A stretch of DNA of 64,000 nt from Brachybacterium sp. YJGR34 (lineage in GTDB: Bacteria > Actinomycetota > Actinomycetes > Actinomycetales > Dermabacteraceae). The stretch lies in NCBI RefSeq assembly GCF_003347015.1, contig NZ_PNFB01000009.1, positions 1-64,000 on the forward strand, in the 5' to 3' direction. The notes beneath the pieces were generated by a model that was not told where the DNA came from, did not search any database, and saw nothing but the letters and a program-made list of their open reading frames with translations. Position 1 is the stretch's first letter. Every line of letters starts with the position of its first letter. Positions 8,169 to 16,541 of the stretch are shown here, one piece after another. The position numbers and the translations under genes were made by a program.

Positions 8169-9092
8169 TCAGCCCGCGGCGGGCTTCACGCGGATCATGC
8201 CCTCCTGGGTCACGGTCGCCACGAGGTTCCCGGCGCGGTCGAACATCTGGCCGTGGGTGAGGCCGCGGCCGCCGGATGCCGAAGGGGAGCGCTGCACGTA
8301 CAGCAGCCACTCGTTGGCATCGACGTGCTGGTGCCACCAGATCGCGTGGTTGATCGTCGCCATCCGCAGGCCGGGGGTGATCCAGCTCAGTCCCTGCCGG
8401 CGCAGGATCGGTTCGAAGGGCGTGTAGTCGCTGGCGAAGGCGAGGATCGCGTCATGGGCGAGGGGCTCCGCCTGGATCGGAGCGAGGGCGCGCATCCAGA
8501 CCATCTGCGACTCGCCGCCGGCGGCGTCGGGCTGCAGGTAGATCGGATCAGTGACGTGGCGGATGTCGATCGGCCGCTGCGTGGCCCAGTAGCGGGCCAC
8601 GGGATGGTCGATGCCCGCGAGCGCCTGCGCGGTGGTGGGCAGCCCCTCGGGATCGGGAGCCTCGGGCGCGCGCTCCTGGTGCTCGAGCCCCTCCTGCTCC
8701 TCCTGGAAGGACGCCGTCATCGCGAGGATCGTCCGTTCCCCGCCCTCCTCACGGTCGTCGGGCTGGATCGCCAGCACCCGCCGCACCGAGAAGGAGCCGC
8801 CGTCGCGCAGGGCGTCGACCTGGAAGCGGATGGGGTGGTGGGGATCGCCGGGGGCGAGGAAGTAGGAGTACATGGAGTGGATGCGCCGCCCCGGAGGCAC
8901 CGTGCGGCCGACGGCGGTGACCGCCTGCCCCATCACCTGGCCTCCGAACACGTGCCCGCCCGGCTGCGGGGAGGAGTCGCCCTCGTAGGCGGCGACGGCG
9001 GGGGCGTCCCCGACGGGCTCGATCTCGCGCAGATCCAGCAGATCCACGAGAGCTGCCGCGATCGCGGAGGGGTCGGTGCTCGGAGTGCTCAT
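8169..9092 (-). CDS. tesB: Acyl-CoA thioesterase II (TesB family)
   Basis: Hydrolyses acyl-CoA to free fatty acid and CoA. The 307-residue double hot-dog protein shows GGHVFGGQVMGQAV near the N-terminus, IHSMYSYFLAPGDPHHPI, SFSVRRVLAIQ, and the C-terminal repeat with SDYTPFEPILRR, NHAIWWHQHVDANEWLLYVQRSPSASGGRGL. ATG 9092 is chosen because a TACGAT box sits exactly 7 nt upstream (leaderless). An in-frame ATG at 9113 with AGGA 5 nt upstream is the alternative and would add 7 residues. It is divergent from another hot-dog thioesterase. Confidence 0.9.
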   Translation of the reverse strand: MSTPSTDPSAIAAALVDLLDLREIEPVGDAPAVAAYEGDSSPQPGGHVFGGQVMGQAVTAVGRTVPPGRRIHSMYSYFLAPGDPHHPIRFQVDALRDGGSFSVRRVLAIQPDDREEGGERTILAMTASFQEEQEGLEHQERAPEAPDPEGLPTTAQALAGIDHPVARYWATQRPIDIRHVTDPIYLQPDAAGGESQMVWMRALAPIQAEPLAHDAILAFASDYTPFEPILRRQGLSWITPGLRMATINHAIWWHQHVDANEWLLYVQRSPSASGGRGLTHGQMFDRAGNLVATVTQEGMIRVKPAAG

Positions 9093-9099
9093 GGGGAAG

Positions 9100-9105
9100 A
9101 TCGTA
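9100..9105 (-). promoter_or_regulatory. -10 box of a leaderless promoter for tesB
   Basis: TACGAT read on the minus strand lies 7 nt before ATG 9092. It mirrors the identical box of the divergent gene 17 bp away. Confidence 0.55.
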
Positions 9106-9121
9106 CTGGTCATCGGCGTCC

Positions 9122-9127
9122 TACGAT
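9122..9127 (+). promoter_or_regulatory. -10 box of a leaderless promoter for the divergent thioesterase
   Basis: TACGAT lies 7 nt before ATG 9135. It is the same hexamer and the same spacing as for tesB on the other strand. Confidence 0.55.
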
Positions 9128-9134
9128 GGACTCC

Positions 9135-9620
9135 ATGGCTGACCCTCTCGACATCGACGTCCCCGTGCGCTGGACCGATCTGGACGCCTACGGGCACGTG
9201 AACAACGCGGCGATGGTGCGCCTGCTCGAGGAGGCCCGCATCGCGGCCTTCTGGCAGCCGCCGCCGGAGCAGATCGCCCTCGGCGCCCCGCCGCCTCCCG
9301 CGGCGCTGCCGGTCGGCGGTGCCGGGGCGGCGGTGAGCACCGTCATCGCCTCCCAGCGCATCGAGTACGCCCGCTCCCTGGAGCACCGCTTCGACGGGGT
9401 GGTGGTGCGGCTGTGGCTCTCCCGGATCGGCGGGGCGAGCCTGAGCGTGGACTACCTCGTGCTCACGCGCGACGACCCGGCCGGGGAGGCCCCCTATGCG
9501 AGCGCTCGCACCGTGGTGGTGCTGGTCGATGCGGAGACCGGCGCCCCGGTGCGCCTGCCGGCCGCGAGCCGGGAGCAGCTGGAGCAGCTGCGCGGCGAGC
9601 CGCTCAGCTTCCGGGACTGA
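9135..9620 (+). CDS. Single hot-dog acyl-CoA thioesterase (4HBT/YbgC type)
   Basis: A 161-residue single hot-dog domain protein. The N-terminal PVRWTDLDAYGHVNNAAMVRLLEEARI is the 4-hydroxybenzoyl-CoA thioesterase/YbgC signature, with the catalytic-type Asp of DxYGHVNN. The later QRIEYARSLEHRFDGVVVRLWLSRIGGASLSVDYLV fits the central strands. It should cleave acyl-CoA; the acyl chain is unknown. I start at ATG 9135 (MADPLD) because of the leaderless -10 box; ATG 9126 overlaps that box. With tesB it forms a head-to-head pair of two thioesterase types. Confidence 0.85.
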   Translation: MADPLDIDVPVRWTDLDAYGHVNNAAMVRLLEEARIAAFWQPPPEQIALGAPPPPAALPVGGAGAAVSTVIASQRIEYARSLEHRFDGVVVRLWLSRIGGASLSVDYLVLTRDDPAGEAPYASARTVVVLVDAETGAPVRLPAASREQLEQLRGEPLSFRD

Positions 9621-9644
9621 GGTCCGCGCCCTGTCGGACTCCGC

Positions 9645-10100
9645 TCAGTCCAGGTGACCCGGCACGCTGCGGCCGGCCGCCGGGGCCTCGCCGCCGTCGA
9701 CGGTGTTGACCAGCGAGTGCGCGGCCCGCTCGAGGTAGTCCCAGAGGGTCTCCTCGTGCAGCGGTGCCAGCTCGAGGCTCGTCACGGCCTCTCGCATGTG
9801 TCGCAGCCATGCGTCCCGCGCGGCGGGGGAGACGGGGAAGACGGCGTGGCGGATCCGCAGCCGGGGGTGACCGCGCTCCGCGCCGTAGGTCTTGGGGCCG
9901 CCCCAGTACTGCTCGAGGAAGCTGCACAGGCGGTGCTTGGCGCCCGTGAGGTCCTCCTCGGGGTACATCGGGCGCAGCAGCGGATCCTCGGCGACCCCGG
10001 CGTAGAAGCGGTCCACGAGCGCCGCGAAGGTCTCGTGGCCGCCGACGGCCTCGTAGAAGCTCTGCTGCGCGGCGGCGGGCGACGGGGTGGGGGTGCTCAT
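9645..10100 (-). CDS. glbO: Truncated haemoglobin, group II (GlbO type)
   Basis: A small heme protein (151 residues) that binds O2 or NO, probably in oxygen or nitrosative-stress chemistry. [38 protein letters not shown] is the group II start; the [33 protein letters not shown] segment carries the proximal histidine (RIRHAVF) and the YG-RG-HP signature of this class, and a Trp follows at the G helix. ATG 10100 has GGAG about 10 nt upstream; a GTG at 10127 would add nine unlike residues. It lies 34 nt after mscS and is probably co-transcribed with it. Confidence 0.9.
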   Translation of the reverse strand: MSTPTPSPAAAQQSFYEAVGGHETFAALVDRFYAGVAEDPLLRPMYPEEDLTGAKHRLCSFLEQYWGGPKTYGAERGHPRLRIRHAVFPVSPAARDAWLRHMREAVTSLELAPLHEETLWDYLERAAHSLVNTVDGGEAPAAGRSVPGHLD

Positions 10101-10134
10101 GGGGAGTGCTCTCCGGGGGTCGGTCACGGGATGG

Positions 10135-11085
10135 TCACTGCGGGGTGGTCTCGACGAAGCGCGGCAGCGCGAAGTCGATGTCGGCCCGGCGGAAGGAGTC
10201 CCGGATCCGGGAGCGCAGCTCCCGCTCCACGGTCCACTGGTCGCCGGGATCGGTGCGGATCACCACCCGGCGCTGGTACCGGTTGCCGTCCACGTTCAGC
10301 ATGCCGGTGATCTCGGCCGGGGAGTGGATGAGGTCGCCGAAGTCCGGGTCGTCGTGCAGCTCGGCGGTGACCTGCTCCAGGACGCGGGTGACCGCGTCGT
10401 CGTCGGCCTCGGAGTCGATGTCCAGGAGGACCACGGCGTTGGAGTAGTCGCGGGCGTAGTTGCCCACCCGGACGATCTCGCCGTTGCGGACCGTCCAGAG
10501 CACCCCGTCGATGCCGCGCACCTGCGTGACGCGCAGATTGATCGACTCCACCGTGCCCTCGGCGAACTCGAGGTCCACCCAGTCGCCCACGGCGAGGACG
10601 TCCTCGAAGAGCATGACGATCCCGGCCACGACGTCCTTGATGACCGTCTGGGCGCCGATGCCGGCGGCCAGGCCGATCACGCCCAGGGAGGCGATCACCG
10701 GGGCGATGTTCACCCCGATCTCGGAGAGCACCATCATCAGGGCGATCGCCCAGATCACGGTGTGCACCACGTTGCGCGAGACGTTGGACAGCGTCTCCGC
10801 ACGCTGCGCCCGCCGGGCGTCCGCGGCCCGGGCCGATTTCGGATCGCGTTTGACGACCGCGCCCGCGACGCTCGACAGCTTCGCGCTCGAATCCGCCATG
10901 GTGCGGAAGAACCGACGCAGCACCCAGGCCACGGCGAGACCCGTGAGGCTCGCGGTGACCAGGATGATGATGATCTTCACCCCGCTGGTCAGCGCCCAGC
11001 GGAGCAGGGAGTCCATGACGGACAGCGCCTCGGCGGTGGTGGGATCGGCGAGCAGCGGTCCGTTCTCGAGGGGGAGCACAGGCAT
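10135..11085 (-). CDS. mscS: Small-conductance mechanosensitive channel (MscS family)
   Basis: A membrane channel that opens under osmotic down-shock. The 316-residue protein has membrane segments near residues 33-55 and 100-160, then the pore helix region [39 protein letters not shown], followed by the beta domain with [26 protein letters not shown] and a C-terminal alpha/beta part. ATG 11085 is preceded by TAGGGT at 6 nt (leaderless). Only a minimal set of membrane segments is present. Confidence 0.93.
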   Translation of the reverse strand: MPVLPLENGPLLADPTTAEALSVMDSLLRWALTSGVKIIIILVTASLTGLAVAWVLRRFFRTMADSSAKLSSVAGAVVKRDPKSARAADARRAQRAETLSNVSRNVVHTVIWAIALMMVLSEIGVNIAPVIASLGVIGLAAGIGAQTVIKDVVAGIVMLFEDVLAVGDWVDLEFAEGTVESINLRVTQVRGIDGVLWTVRNGEIVRVGNYARDYSNAVVLLDIDSEADDDAVTRVLEQVTAELHDDPDFGDLIHSPAEITGMLNVDGNRYQRRVVIRTDPGDQWTVERELRSRIRDSFRRADIDFALPRFVETTPQ

Positions 11086-11091
11086 GCTCCG

Positions 11092-11097
11092 ACCCTA
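11092..11097 (-). promoter_or_regulatory. -10 box of a leaderless promoter for mscS
   Basis: TAGGGT on the minus strand is 6 nt before ATG 11085. It probably serves mscS and glbO. Confidence 0.5.
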
Positions 11098-11187
11098 GCG
11101 CGGGCCCCGGCGCGCCGTCTGCGGGCGGGCGGCGCGAGGATGGTCATCGCGGTGACACTCCTCGCGCCGCCGACGCTCAGCGGAGCC

Positions 11188-13740
11188 TCAGGGGATGTCC
11201 GCCTCGCGGACCCGCTCCTGCCGCGCCACGGTGTCGCGGCCCTCGATGATGATGCGGCGCAGGCCGAAGGGAGCCTCCTCGGCGTCGGCCAGCCACTGGT
11301 CGGCGGCGTCGATCACGCCCTGGCCGCCGTAGGAGTGCGGGAAGTAGCCGGCCACCAGGCGCGTGGCGATCTCGGTGGAGCGCTCCTCCCACACCTGCGA
11401 GATCACCGAGAAGTACCGCTGGCGGTACGGGGCCAGGAGCGTCTCGTCGACCACGCGGCGGAAGCCCAGGATCACGGCGGTGACGGACTCGTTGGCCAGC
11501 GTGTCCTTCTCGATCGTGCGCCGCCACGCCTTGGCCTTGGAGGCCTCCGTGGGCAGGGCCGCGCGCGCGGTCAGGGCGCTCTTGCGGCCCGACTGGGTGT
11601 CGTCGGCCGCGAGCTGCTCGTCGATCCCCGCCGCGTCGATCCCGCCGAGCACCGCCAGGGAGATCACGAGCTTCCAGCGCAGGTCGGTGTCGATCTCGCG
11701 GCCGGGCAGGGTGATGCTGCCGCCCAGCAGCCCCTCGAGGGTATGACGGTGCTCCGGGGTGCGGGCCAGCCGCGCGAAGGTCTCGAGGTACTGCAGCTGC
11801 TGGTCGGATCCCCCCGCGGCCTCGGTCGCGAGCACCCAGACCGCGCTCGCGGCGTCCTCGGTGCGCTGCGCGCGCTGCTCCGGGGCAGCGTACGGCCCGG
11901 CGACGGTCTCGAGCTGCTGCAGCAGGGTGCGGATCACGGAGGAGGACTCGACGGTGAGGTGGGCGAGCACCAGCTGCTGATAGCGGCGGCTGGGCAGCTC
12001 GCCGTCGCGCACCATGTCCCAGGCCGCGGACCACAGCAGGGTGCGGGCCAGCGAGTCGTCGAGCGTGCTGAGGTGCTCGACGGCGACAGCGAGGGAGGCA
12101 TCGTCGAGGCGGACCTTGGCATAGGCGAGATCGCCGTCGTTGACCAGCCAGAGGTCGGCCCGGCGGCCGGAGAGCTCGGGCACCTCGGTGAGCTCCCCGT
12201 CGACGTCGAGCTCGACGGACTCGGTGCGCACCAGGGCGCCGTCCTGCAGGCGGAAGCCGCCCACCCGCAACCGGTGCGGGCGCAGGGTGGGGTGCTCCTC
12301 GGGGGCGGCCTGCGCGATCGCGAAGCGGGTCACGGTGCCGTCGGCGCCGCGCTCGATGACGGGACGCAGCGTGTTCACGCCGGAGGTCTGCAGCCACGTC
12401 CGCGCCCAGCTGCTCAGATCGCGGCCGCTGGTGGCCTCGAGCTCGACGAGCAGGTCGGCGAGCTCCGTGTTCCCCCAGGCGTGCTTGGCGAAGTAGGAGC
12501 GCACCCCGGCGAAGAACTCCTCACGGCCCACGTAGGCCACCAGCTGGCGCAGCACCGAGGCGCCCTTGGCGTAGGTGATCCCGTCGAAGTTGGTCTCGAC
12601 CGCCTCGAGATCGACCATGTCCGCCACGATCGGGTGGGTCGAGGGCAGCTGATCCTGCTGGTAGGCCCAGCCCTTCTCGGAGAGGGCGAAGGTGGTCCAG
12701 GACTCCGTCCAGCGGGTGCGCTCGGCGCTGGCGAGGGTGGAGGCGTACTCGGCGAAGGACTCGTTCAGCCACAGATCGTCCCACCAGCGCATGGTGACCA
12801 GATCGCCGAACCACATGTGGGCCAGCTCGTGGAGGATCGTGAGGTCTCGACGCTCGCGGATCGCGTCGGAGACCTCGGAGCGGAAGACGTAGGACTCCAC
12901 GTAGGTGACCGCGCCGGGGTTCTCCATCGCGCCCATGTTGTACTCCGGCACGAACACCTGGTCGTACTTGCGGAAGGGGAAGTCCTGGTCGAAGGACTCC
13001 TCGTAGAAGGCGATGCCCGTCGCGGTGACGTCGATGATGTCCTGGGCGTCGAGGTGCTCGGCGAGCGAGGCGCGGGCGAAGACTCCCATGGGGACGGTGC
13101 GGCCGTCGCGGGTGGTGACCTCCCCGGTCCCGCCCTGGTAGTTGCCGGCGATGAGCGCGACGAGATACGTGGAGATCCGCTCGGTGGGCTCGAAGGCCCA
13201 GGTCGCGACGTCGCCGCGGTGCTCGAGCGGGATCGGCGCCGGGGTGGGGGCGTTGGAGATGACCCGCCAGTGGTCCGGGGCGGTGACGGTGAGGCGGAAG
13301 GTGGCCTTGAGGTCCGGCTGCTCGAAGCAGGCGAACATGCGGCGGGCGTCGGAGACCTCGAACTGCGTGTAGAGGTAGACCTCGTCATCGACCGGATCCA
13401 CGAAGCGGTGCAGGCCCTCGCCGGTGTTCATGTACCGGCCCTCGGCGACGATCCGCACCACGTTCTCGCCCTCGAGGAGCTCGGGCAGCTGCACGCGGGC
13501 GCCGTCGAAGTGCGAGGAGGGCTCGGGCAGGAGCTCGCCGTTCAGCTCGATCTCGGAGACCGAGCGGGCGATGAGGTCGACGAAGGTCCCCTGCGCGGCG
13601 GTCGAGGTGAAGCGGATGGTGGTCTCGGTCGCGAAGGTCTCCTCGCCCGTGGTGAGGTCCAGGCGGATGTCATAGGAGTCGGTGGAGAGGAACGAGGCGC
13701 GTCGGCGGGCCTCGTCACGGGTGAGGTTCTCTGATGCCAT
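11188..13740 (-). CDS. pepN: Aminopeptidase N (M1 zinc metallopeptidase)
   Basis: Removes N-terminal residues from peptides in the cytoplasm. The 850-residue protein has the M1 signature: substrate-binding GAMENPGAVTYVESYVF, then the zinc motif HELAHMWFGDLVTMRWWDDLWLNESFAEY around residues 304-328 (HExxH plus the downstream Glu of NESFAE). The N-terminal NLTRDEARRRASFLSTDSYDIRLDL is the usual actinobacterial start. A long C-terminal ERAP1-like helical region follows. I start at ATG 13740 (MASENLT); ATG 13749 is 3 codons upstream. CAAGAT 7 nt before ATG 13740 may be a variant -10. Confidence 0.95.
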   Translation of the reverse strand: MASENLTRDEARRRASFLSTDSYDIRLDLTTGEETFATETTIRFTSTAAQGTFVDLIARSVSEIELNGELLPEPSSHFDGARVQLPELLEGENVVRIVAEGRYMNTGEGLHRFVDPVDDEVYLYTQFEVSDARRMFACFEQPDLKATFRLTVTAPDHWRVISNAPTPAPIPLEHRGDVATWAFEPTERISTYLVALIAGNYQGGTGEVTTRDGRTVPMGVFARASLAEHLDAQDIIDVTATGIAFYEESFDQDFPFRKYDQVFVPEYNMGAMENPGAVTYVESYVFRSEVSDAIRERRDLTILHELAHMWFGDLVTMRWWDDLWLNESFAEYASTLASAERTRWTESWTTFALSEKGWAYQQDQLPSTHPIVADMVDLEAVETNFDGITYAKGASVLRQLVAYVGREEFFAGVRSYFAKHAWGNTELADLLVELEATSGRDLSSWARTWLQTSGVNTLRPVIERGADGTVTRFAIAQAAPEEHPTLRPHRLRVGGFRLQDGALVRTESVELDVDGELTEVPELSGRRADLWLVNDGDLAYAKVRLDDASLAVAVEHLSTLDDSLARTLLWSAAWDMVRDGELPSRRYQQLVLAHLTVESSSVIRTLLQQLETVAGPYAAPEQRAQRTEDAASAVWVLATEAAGGSDQQLQYLETFARLARTPEHRHTLEGLLGGSITLPGREIDTDLRWKLVISLAVLGGIDAAGIDEQLAADDTQSGRKSALTARAALPTEASKAKAWRRTIEKDTLANESVTAVILGFRRVVDETLLAPYRQRYFSVISQVWEERSTEIATRLVAGYFPHSYGGQGVIDAADQWLADAEEAPFGLRRIIIEGRDTVARQERVREADIP

Positions 13741-13775
13741 GCGGGCCATCTTGCCACCGTCCGGCGGCAGGACCG

Positions 13776-13796
13776 CGGCAACGGCCGCCGTTGCCG
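13776..13796. promoter_or_regulatory. Perfect 9+9 inverted repeat between pepN and the ABC exporter
   Basis: CGGCAACGG and CCGTTGCCG face each other across a CCG centre, 36 bp upstream of pepN. The next bases repeat the theme (TTGTCCGG on the minus strand, twice). The 229-bp divergent intergenic region also holds the -10 box of the ABC gene. It could be an operator or a leader hairpin of pepN. Confidence 0.35.
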
Positions 13797-13957
13797 GACA
13801 ACCGGACAGAAACTGCCCGGTGCGAGAGGTGATCGGCGACGCGAGGTGACCTGCAGATCTCGCCCGGGGAGGCCGCGCCCGTGCACGGGCGGGCCCGTCT
13901 CCCGCATCGGCGGCGCGGGCGGTGCGGAAAGGCGGCGACAGCGCCCGGGCTCCTCGG

Positions 13958-13963
13958 TAGGGT
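13958..13963 (+). promoter_or_regulatory. -10 box of a leaderless promoter for the ABC exporter
   Basis: TAGGGT lies 6 nt before ATG 13970, with no Shine-Dalgarno between. Confidence 0.5.
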
Positions 13964-13969
13964 CGCGGC

Positions 13970-15745
13970 ATGCCCGCCCGGAACCGCCACGACGCCCCGC
14001 GTCGTGCCGTCGGTCTGCGCCGGGTCCTCGCCGGGGTGTGGTGGTCGCTCGAGCTGGCGGTGCGGCGCGCGCCGGCATGGTTCCTGCTGACCGTGGCCAC
14101 CTCGGTGGTCCTCGCCCTCGTGCCCGCCGCGCAGGTGCGGGCGGTCGCGCAGCTCGTGACGGCCTCGGAGCAGGACGGGCTGCGAGCGGCCGTGCTCCCC
14201 CTGCTGGCGCTGACCCTGCTGGTGGGCCTCGGGCAGCTCGCCGCGAGCGCCGAGAACCTCATCGGCCAGCGCATCTCCCTGCGCCTCATGCTCGGTCTCA
14301 ACGCGCGCCTGGCACGGATCGCGGCGTCCCTCCCTCCCGGGCGGCTGAAGGACCCGCAGGTCCACGCTCTGCTCGACGGGACGCGCAGCAGCACCTTCGC
14401 CCTCTCCCGCAGCCCCGGCTCCGTGATCTCCGCGCTCTCCTCCCTGCTGGCGGCCCTCGCTCTCGGCGCGGCGATCTGGCCCTTCTCCCCGCTGGCGGCC
14501 GGGCTCGTGGTGCTGGCGCTGATCCCGAGCCTGGTGAACTACGCGTGGTCGGCAGGGATCCAGGACGCGCGCTTCGAGGAGGCCGCCGCGCACGGCGTCC
14601 GGTTCCGGTACCTGCTCGACCAGCTCGTCGACGCCCGCACCGGCACCGAGCTGGCGACCCTCGGCACCGGCCCCGCGCTCGCCGCCGCTGCGGAGGAGGC
14701 GCACTCCCGGATGTCCCGCATCCAGGATCGTCTGTACTCCCTGCTGCTGCGCGGGGATCTGATCGGGGGACTGATCACCTCGGTGCTGCTCGGCGCCGCC
14801 CTGATCGCGGTGCTCGCCGAGGGCGGGGGTGCGGCCGGTGTCAGCGCGGGCGTCCTGGGCGTGGTCGCCGGGCTCCAGGCCACCCGCGGAGCCGGCTTCG
14901 CCGTCGGCGACGTGATCTCGGCCGGCCCGCTGATCGCTCGCTTCCGGGAGGTGGCGGAGCTGGCGGAGGAGGTCGCTCCGCAGGAGATCGTCCGCACCGC
15001 GGAACGGCTGGAGGTGATCGGGGGGAGCGTCACCTACCCCGGCTCCGCGCGCCCCGCGCTCCGGCACGCCTCGGTGCAGGTCCGGGCCGACGAGATGATC
15101 GCCCTGGTGGGCGTCAACGGCGCCGGGAAGACCACCCTGGTCGATGCCATGCTGGGCATCGTCGCCCTCGACGAGGGACGGATCGAGATCGACGGGGTGG
15201 ACGCGAGCACCCTGACCTTCGCTCAGCGCTTCGCGCACTTCGGCCTGGTCACCCAGGAGTTCGGCCGCTACGAGCTGAGCGTGCGGGACGCGGTCGCGCT
15301 GGGCACGCCGCGCACCGACGTGCGCGATGCGGAGATCTGGGCGGCGCTCGCCGCCGCGCGGGCCGAGTCCCTGGTGCACTCCTTCCCCGACGGGCTGGAC
15401 ACGATGCTCGGCCCGCAGTTCGGGGGCGTCGGCCTCTCGGGCGGGCAGTGGCAGCGGATCGCGCTGGCGAGGATCCACCTGCGCGGCGCCGCCATCCGCG
15501 TGCTGGACGAGCCCACCTCCGCGATCGACGCGGAGGCGGAGCAGGAGGTCTTCGCCCACCTGCGGGAGACGGCCGCCGGGCAGCTGACGATCATCGTCTC
15601 CCACCGCGCGTGGACGCTGCGGGGGATGGACCGCATCTACGTCCTGGACCGGGGAGAGATCCTCGAGAGCGGCAGCTTCGAGGAGCTGCGGGCCCCGGGG
15701 ACCCGGTTCAGCGCGCTGTTCGCGCAGCAGCTCAGCGGCGGGTGA
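13970..15745 (+). CDS. ABC exporter half-transporter, fused membrane and ATPase domains
   Basis: A 591-residue protein with an N-terminal six-helix membrane domain (hydrophobic stretches from about residue 40 to 330) and a C-terminal ATPase. The ATPase is complete: Walker A GVNGAGKTT near residue 381, signature LSGGQWQR near 490, Walker B RVLDEPTSAID, and switch His in IVSHRAWTL. The sequence LIGQRISLRLMLGLNARLARIAASLPPGRLKDPQ resembles transporters linked to lantibiotic or peptide export. No partner gene is adjacent, so a homodimer is likely. Substrate unknown. Its 3' end overlaps the convergent DUF402 gene by 14 nt. Confidence 0.85.
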   Translation: MPARNRHDAPRRAVGLRRVLAGVWWSLELAVRRAPAWFLLTVATSVVLALVPAAQVRAVAQLVTASEQDGLRAAVLPLLALTLLVGLGQLAASAENLIGQRISLRLMLGLNARLARIAASLPPGRLKDPQVHALLDGTRSSTFALSRSPGSVISALSSLLAALALGAAIWPFSPLAAGLVVLALIPSLVNYAWSAGIQDARFEEAAAHGVRFRYLLDQLVDARTGTELATLGTGPALAAAAEEAHSRMSRIQDRLYSLLLRGDLIGGLITSVLLGAALIAVLAEGGGAAGVSAGVLGVVAGLQATRGAGFAVGDVISAGPLIARFREVAELAEEVAPQEIVRTAERLEVIGGSVTYPGSARPALRHASVQVRADEMIALVGVNGAGKTTLVDAMLGIVALDEGRIEIDGVDASTLTFAQRFAHFGLVTQEFGRYELSVRDAVALGTPRTDVRDAEIWAALAAARAESLVHSFPDGLDTMLGPQFGGVGLSGGQWQRIALARIHLRGAAIRVLDEPTSAIDAEAEQEVFAHLRETAAGQLTIIVSHRAWTLRGMDRIYVLDRGEILESGSFEELRAPGTRFSALFAQQLSGG

Positions 15746-16385
15746 GGTCCAGGTCCCAGGTGTAGTGCTCGGGGAGGCGGGGCAGCGGCCAGGTGGGGTC
15801 CGGGAAGAAGTACTCGTAGCCGGCGGAGAAGGGGTAGGCCCAGTCTGCGATGTGCGCCTCCGCCTCGCGCCCGGCCGCACGGATCATCTCGACCTCCTCG
15901 GCGCTGAAGTAGCCGGTGCGCTCGGCCCCCTCGAGCTCGTCCTCGTCCTTGTAGTGCCAGTCGCGGCGCGGCAGCACCACCAGGTCCAGCACCAGATCCC
16001 GCGTGCGCAGGCCCTCCTCGGTGCGCTCGTAGGGCGTCTCGAGGTTCACGTAGTAGCAGCCCAGCGAGCCGTCGTCCTTGTAGAACAGCCAGATCGAGTA
16101 GGGCTTGTCCGGCAGGCCGATCATGAGGATCCCGTTGCCGGTCCACAGCTGCTTGGACTGCACCCGGGGGGCGGTGAACATGCCCTCGTCGCCCGCACGG
16201 CGCAGCGCCGCGCCGGAGGCGAGCACGGGCAGCAGCACCTCGGTGCCGGGGGCGATCCAGACCACCACCCCACGGTCGTCGTCCAGCACGACGGTGCCGG
16301 GGCGGACGGTGCGGGTGGGGTGCTGGTGGGTGTAGTAGGTCCAGGTCACCTGGTCGCCGGGCGACCAGAGCGGGGTCGAAGACAT
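15732..16385 (-). CDS. DUF402 domain protein
   Basis: A 217-residue cytoplasmic protein with the DUF402 beta-barrel: VLDDDRGVVVWIAPGTEVL, KPYSIWLFYKDDGSLGCYYVNLETPYERTEEG and LDLVVLPRRDWHYKDEDELEGAERTGYFSAEEVE. Some DUF402 proteins are nucleoside diphosphate phosphatases, and the Asp/Glu/Lys-rich DWHYKDEDELE region matches the metal-binding part of that family. I start at ATG 16385 (MSSTPLWSPGD). A TATGGT box at 16485-16490 would give a leader of about 90 nt; GTGs upstream are possible starts. It overlaps the ABC gene tail to tail. Confidence 0.75.
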   Translation of the reverse strand: MSSTPLWSPGDQVTWTYYTHQHPTRTVRPGTVVLDDDRGVVVWIAPGTEVLLPVLASGAALRRAGDEGMFTAPRVQSKQLWTGNGILMIGLPDKPYSIWLFYKDDGSLGCYYVNLETPYERTEEGLRTRDLVLDLVVLPRRDWHYKDEDELEGAERTGYFSAEEVEMIRAAGREAEAHIADWAYPFSAGYEYFFPDPTWPLPRLPEHYTWDLDLTRR

Positions 16386-16541
16386 GGTGGTGATCCCGGC
16401 CGGGTCGGCCTCCACGAACGCCCCGTACCGACCGGCCACCGAGCCGGGGCTGCGCTGCCCGTGAAGGGGTAGGCGTATGGGGCGACCATACCGCCTCGCC
16501 CGGCGCACCGCGGGCGGCGCGCCGGGGCCCGTCCCCGGAGC

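Noticed and set aside
10087-13734. 1215-residue plus-strand open frame opposite mscS and pepN
   Set aside because: Repeated Gly/Asp/His/Val composition typical of an antisense shadow; the minus-strand genes have intact catalytic motifs.
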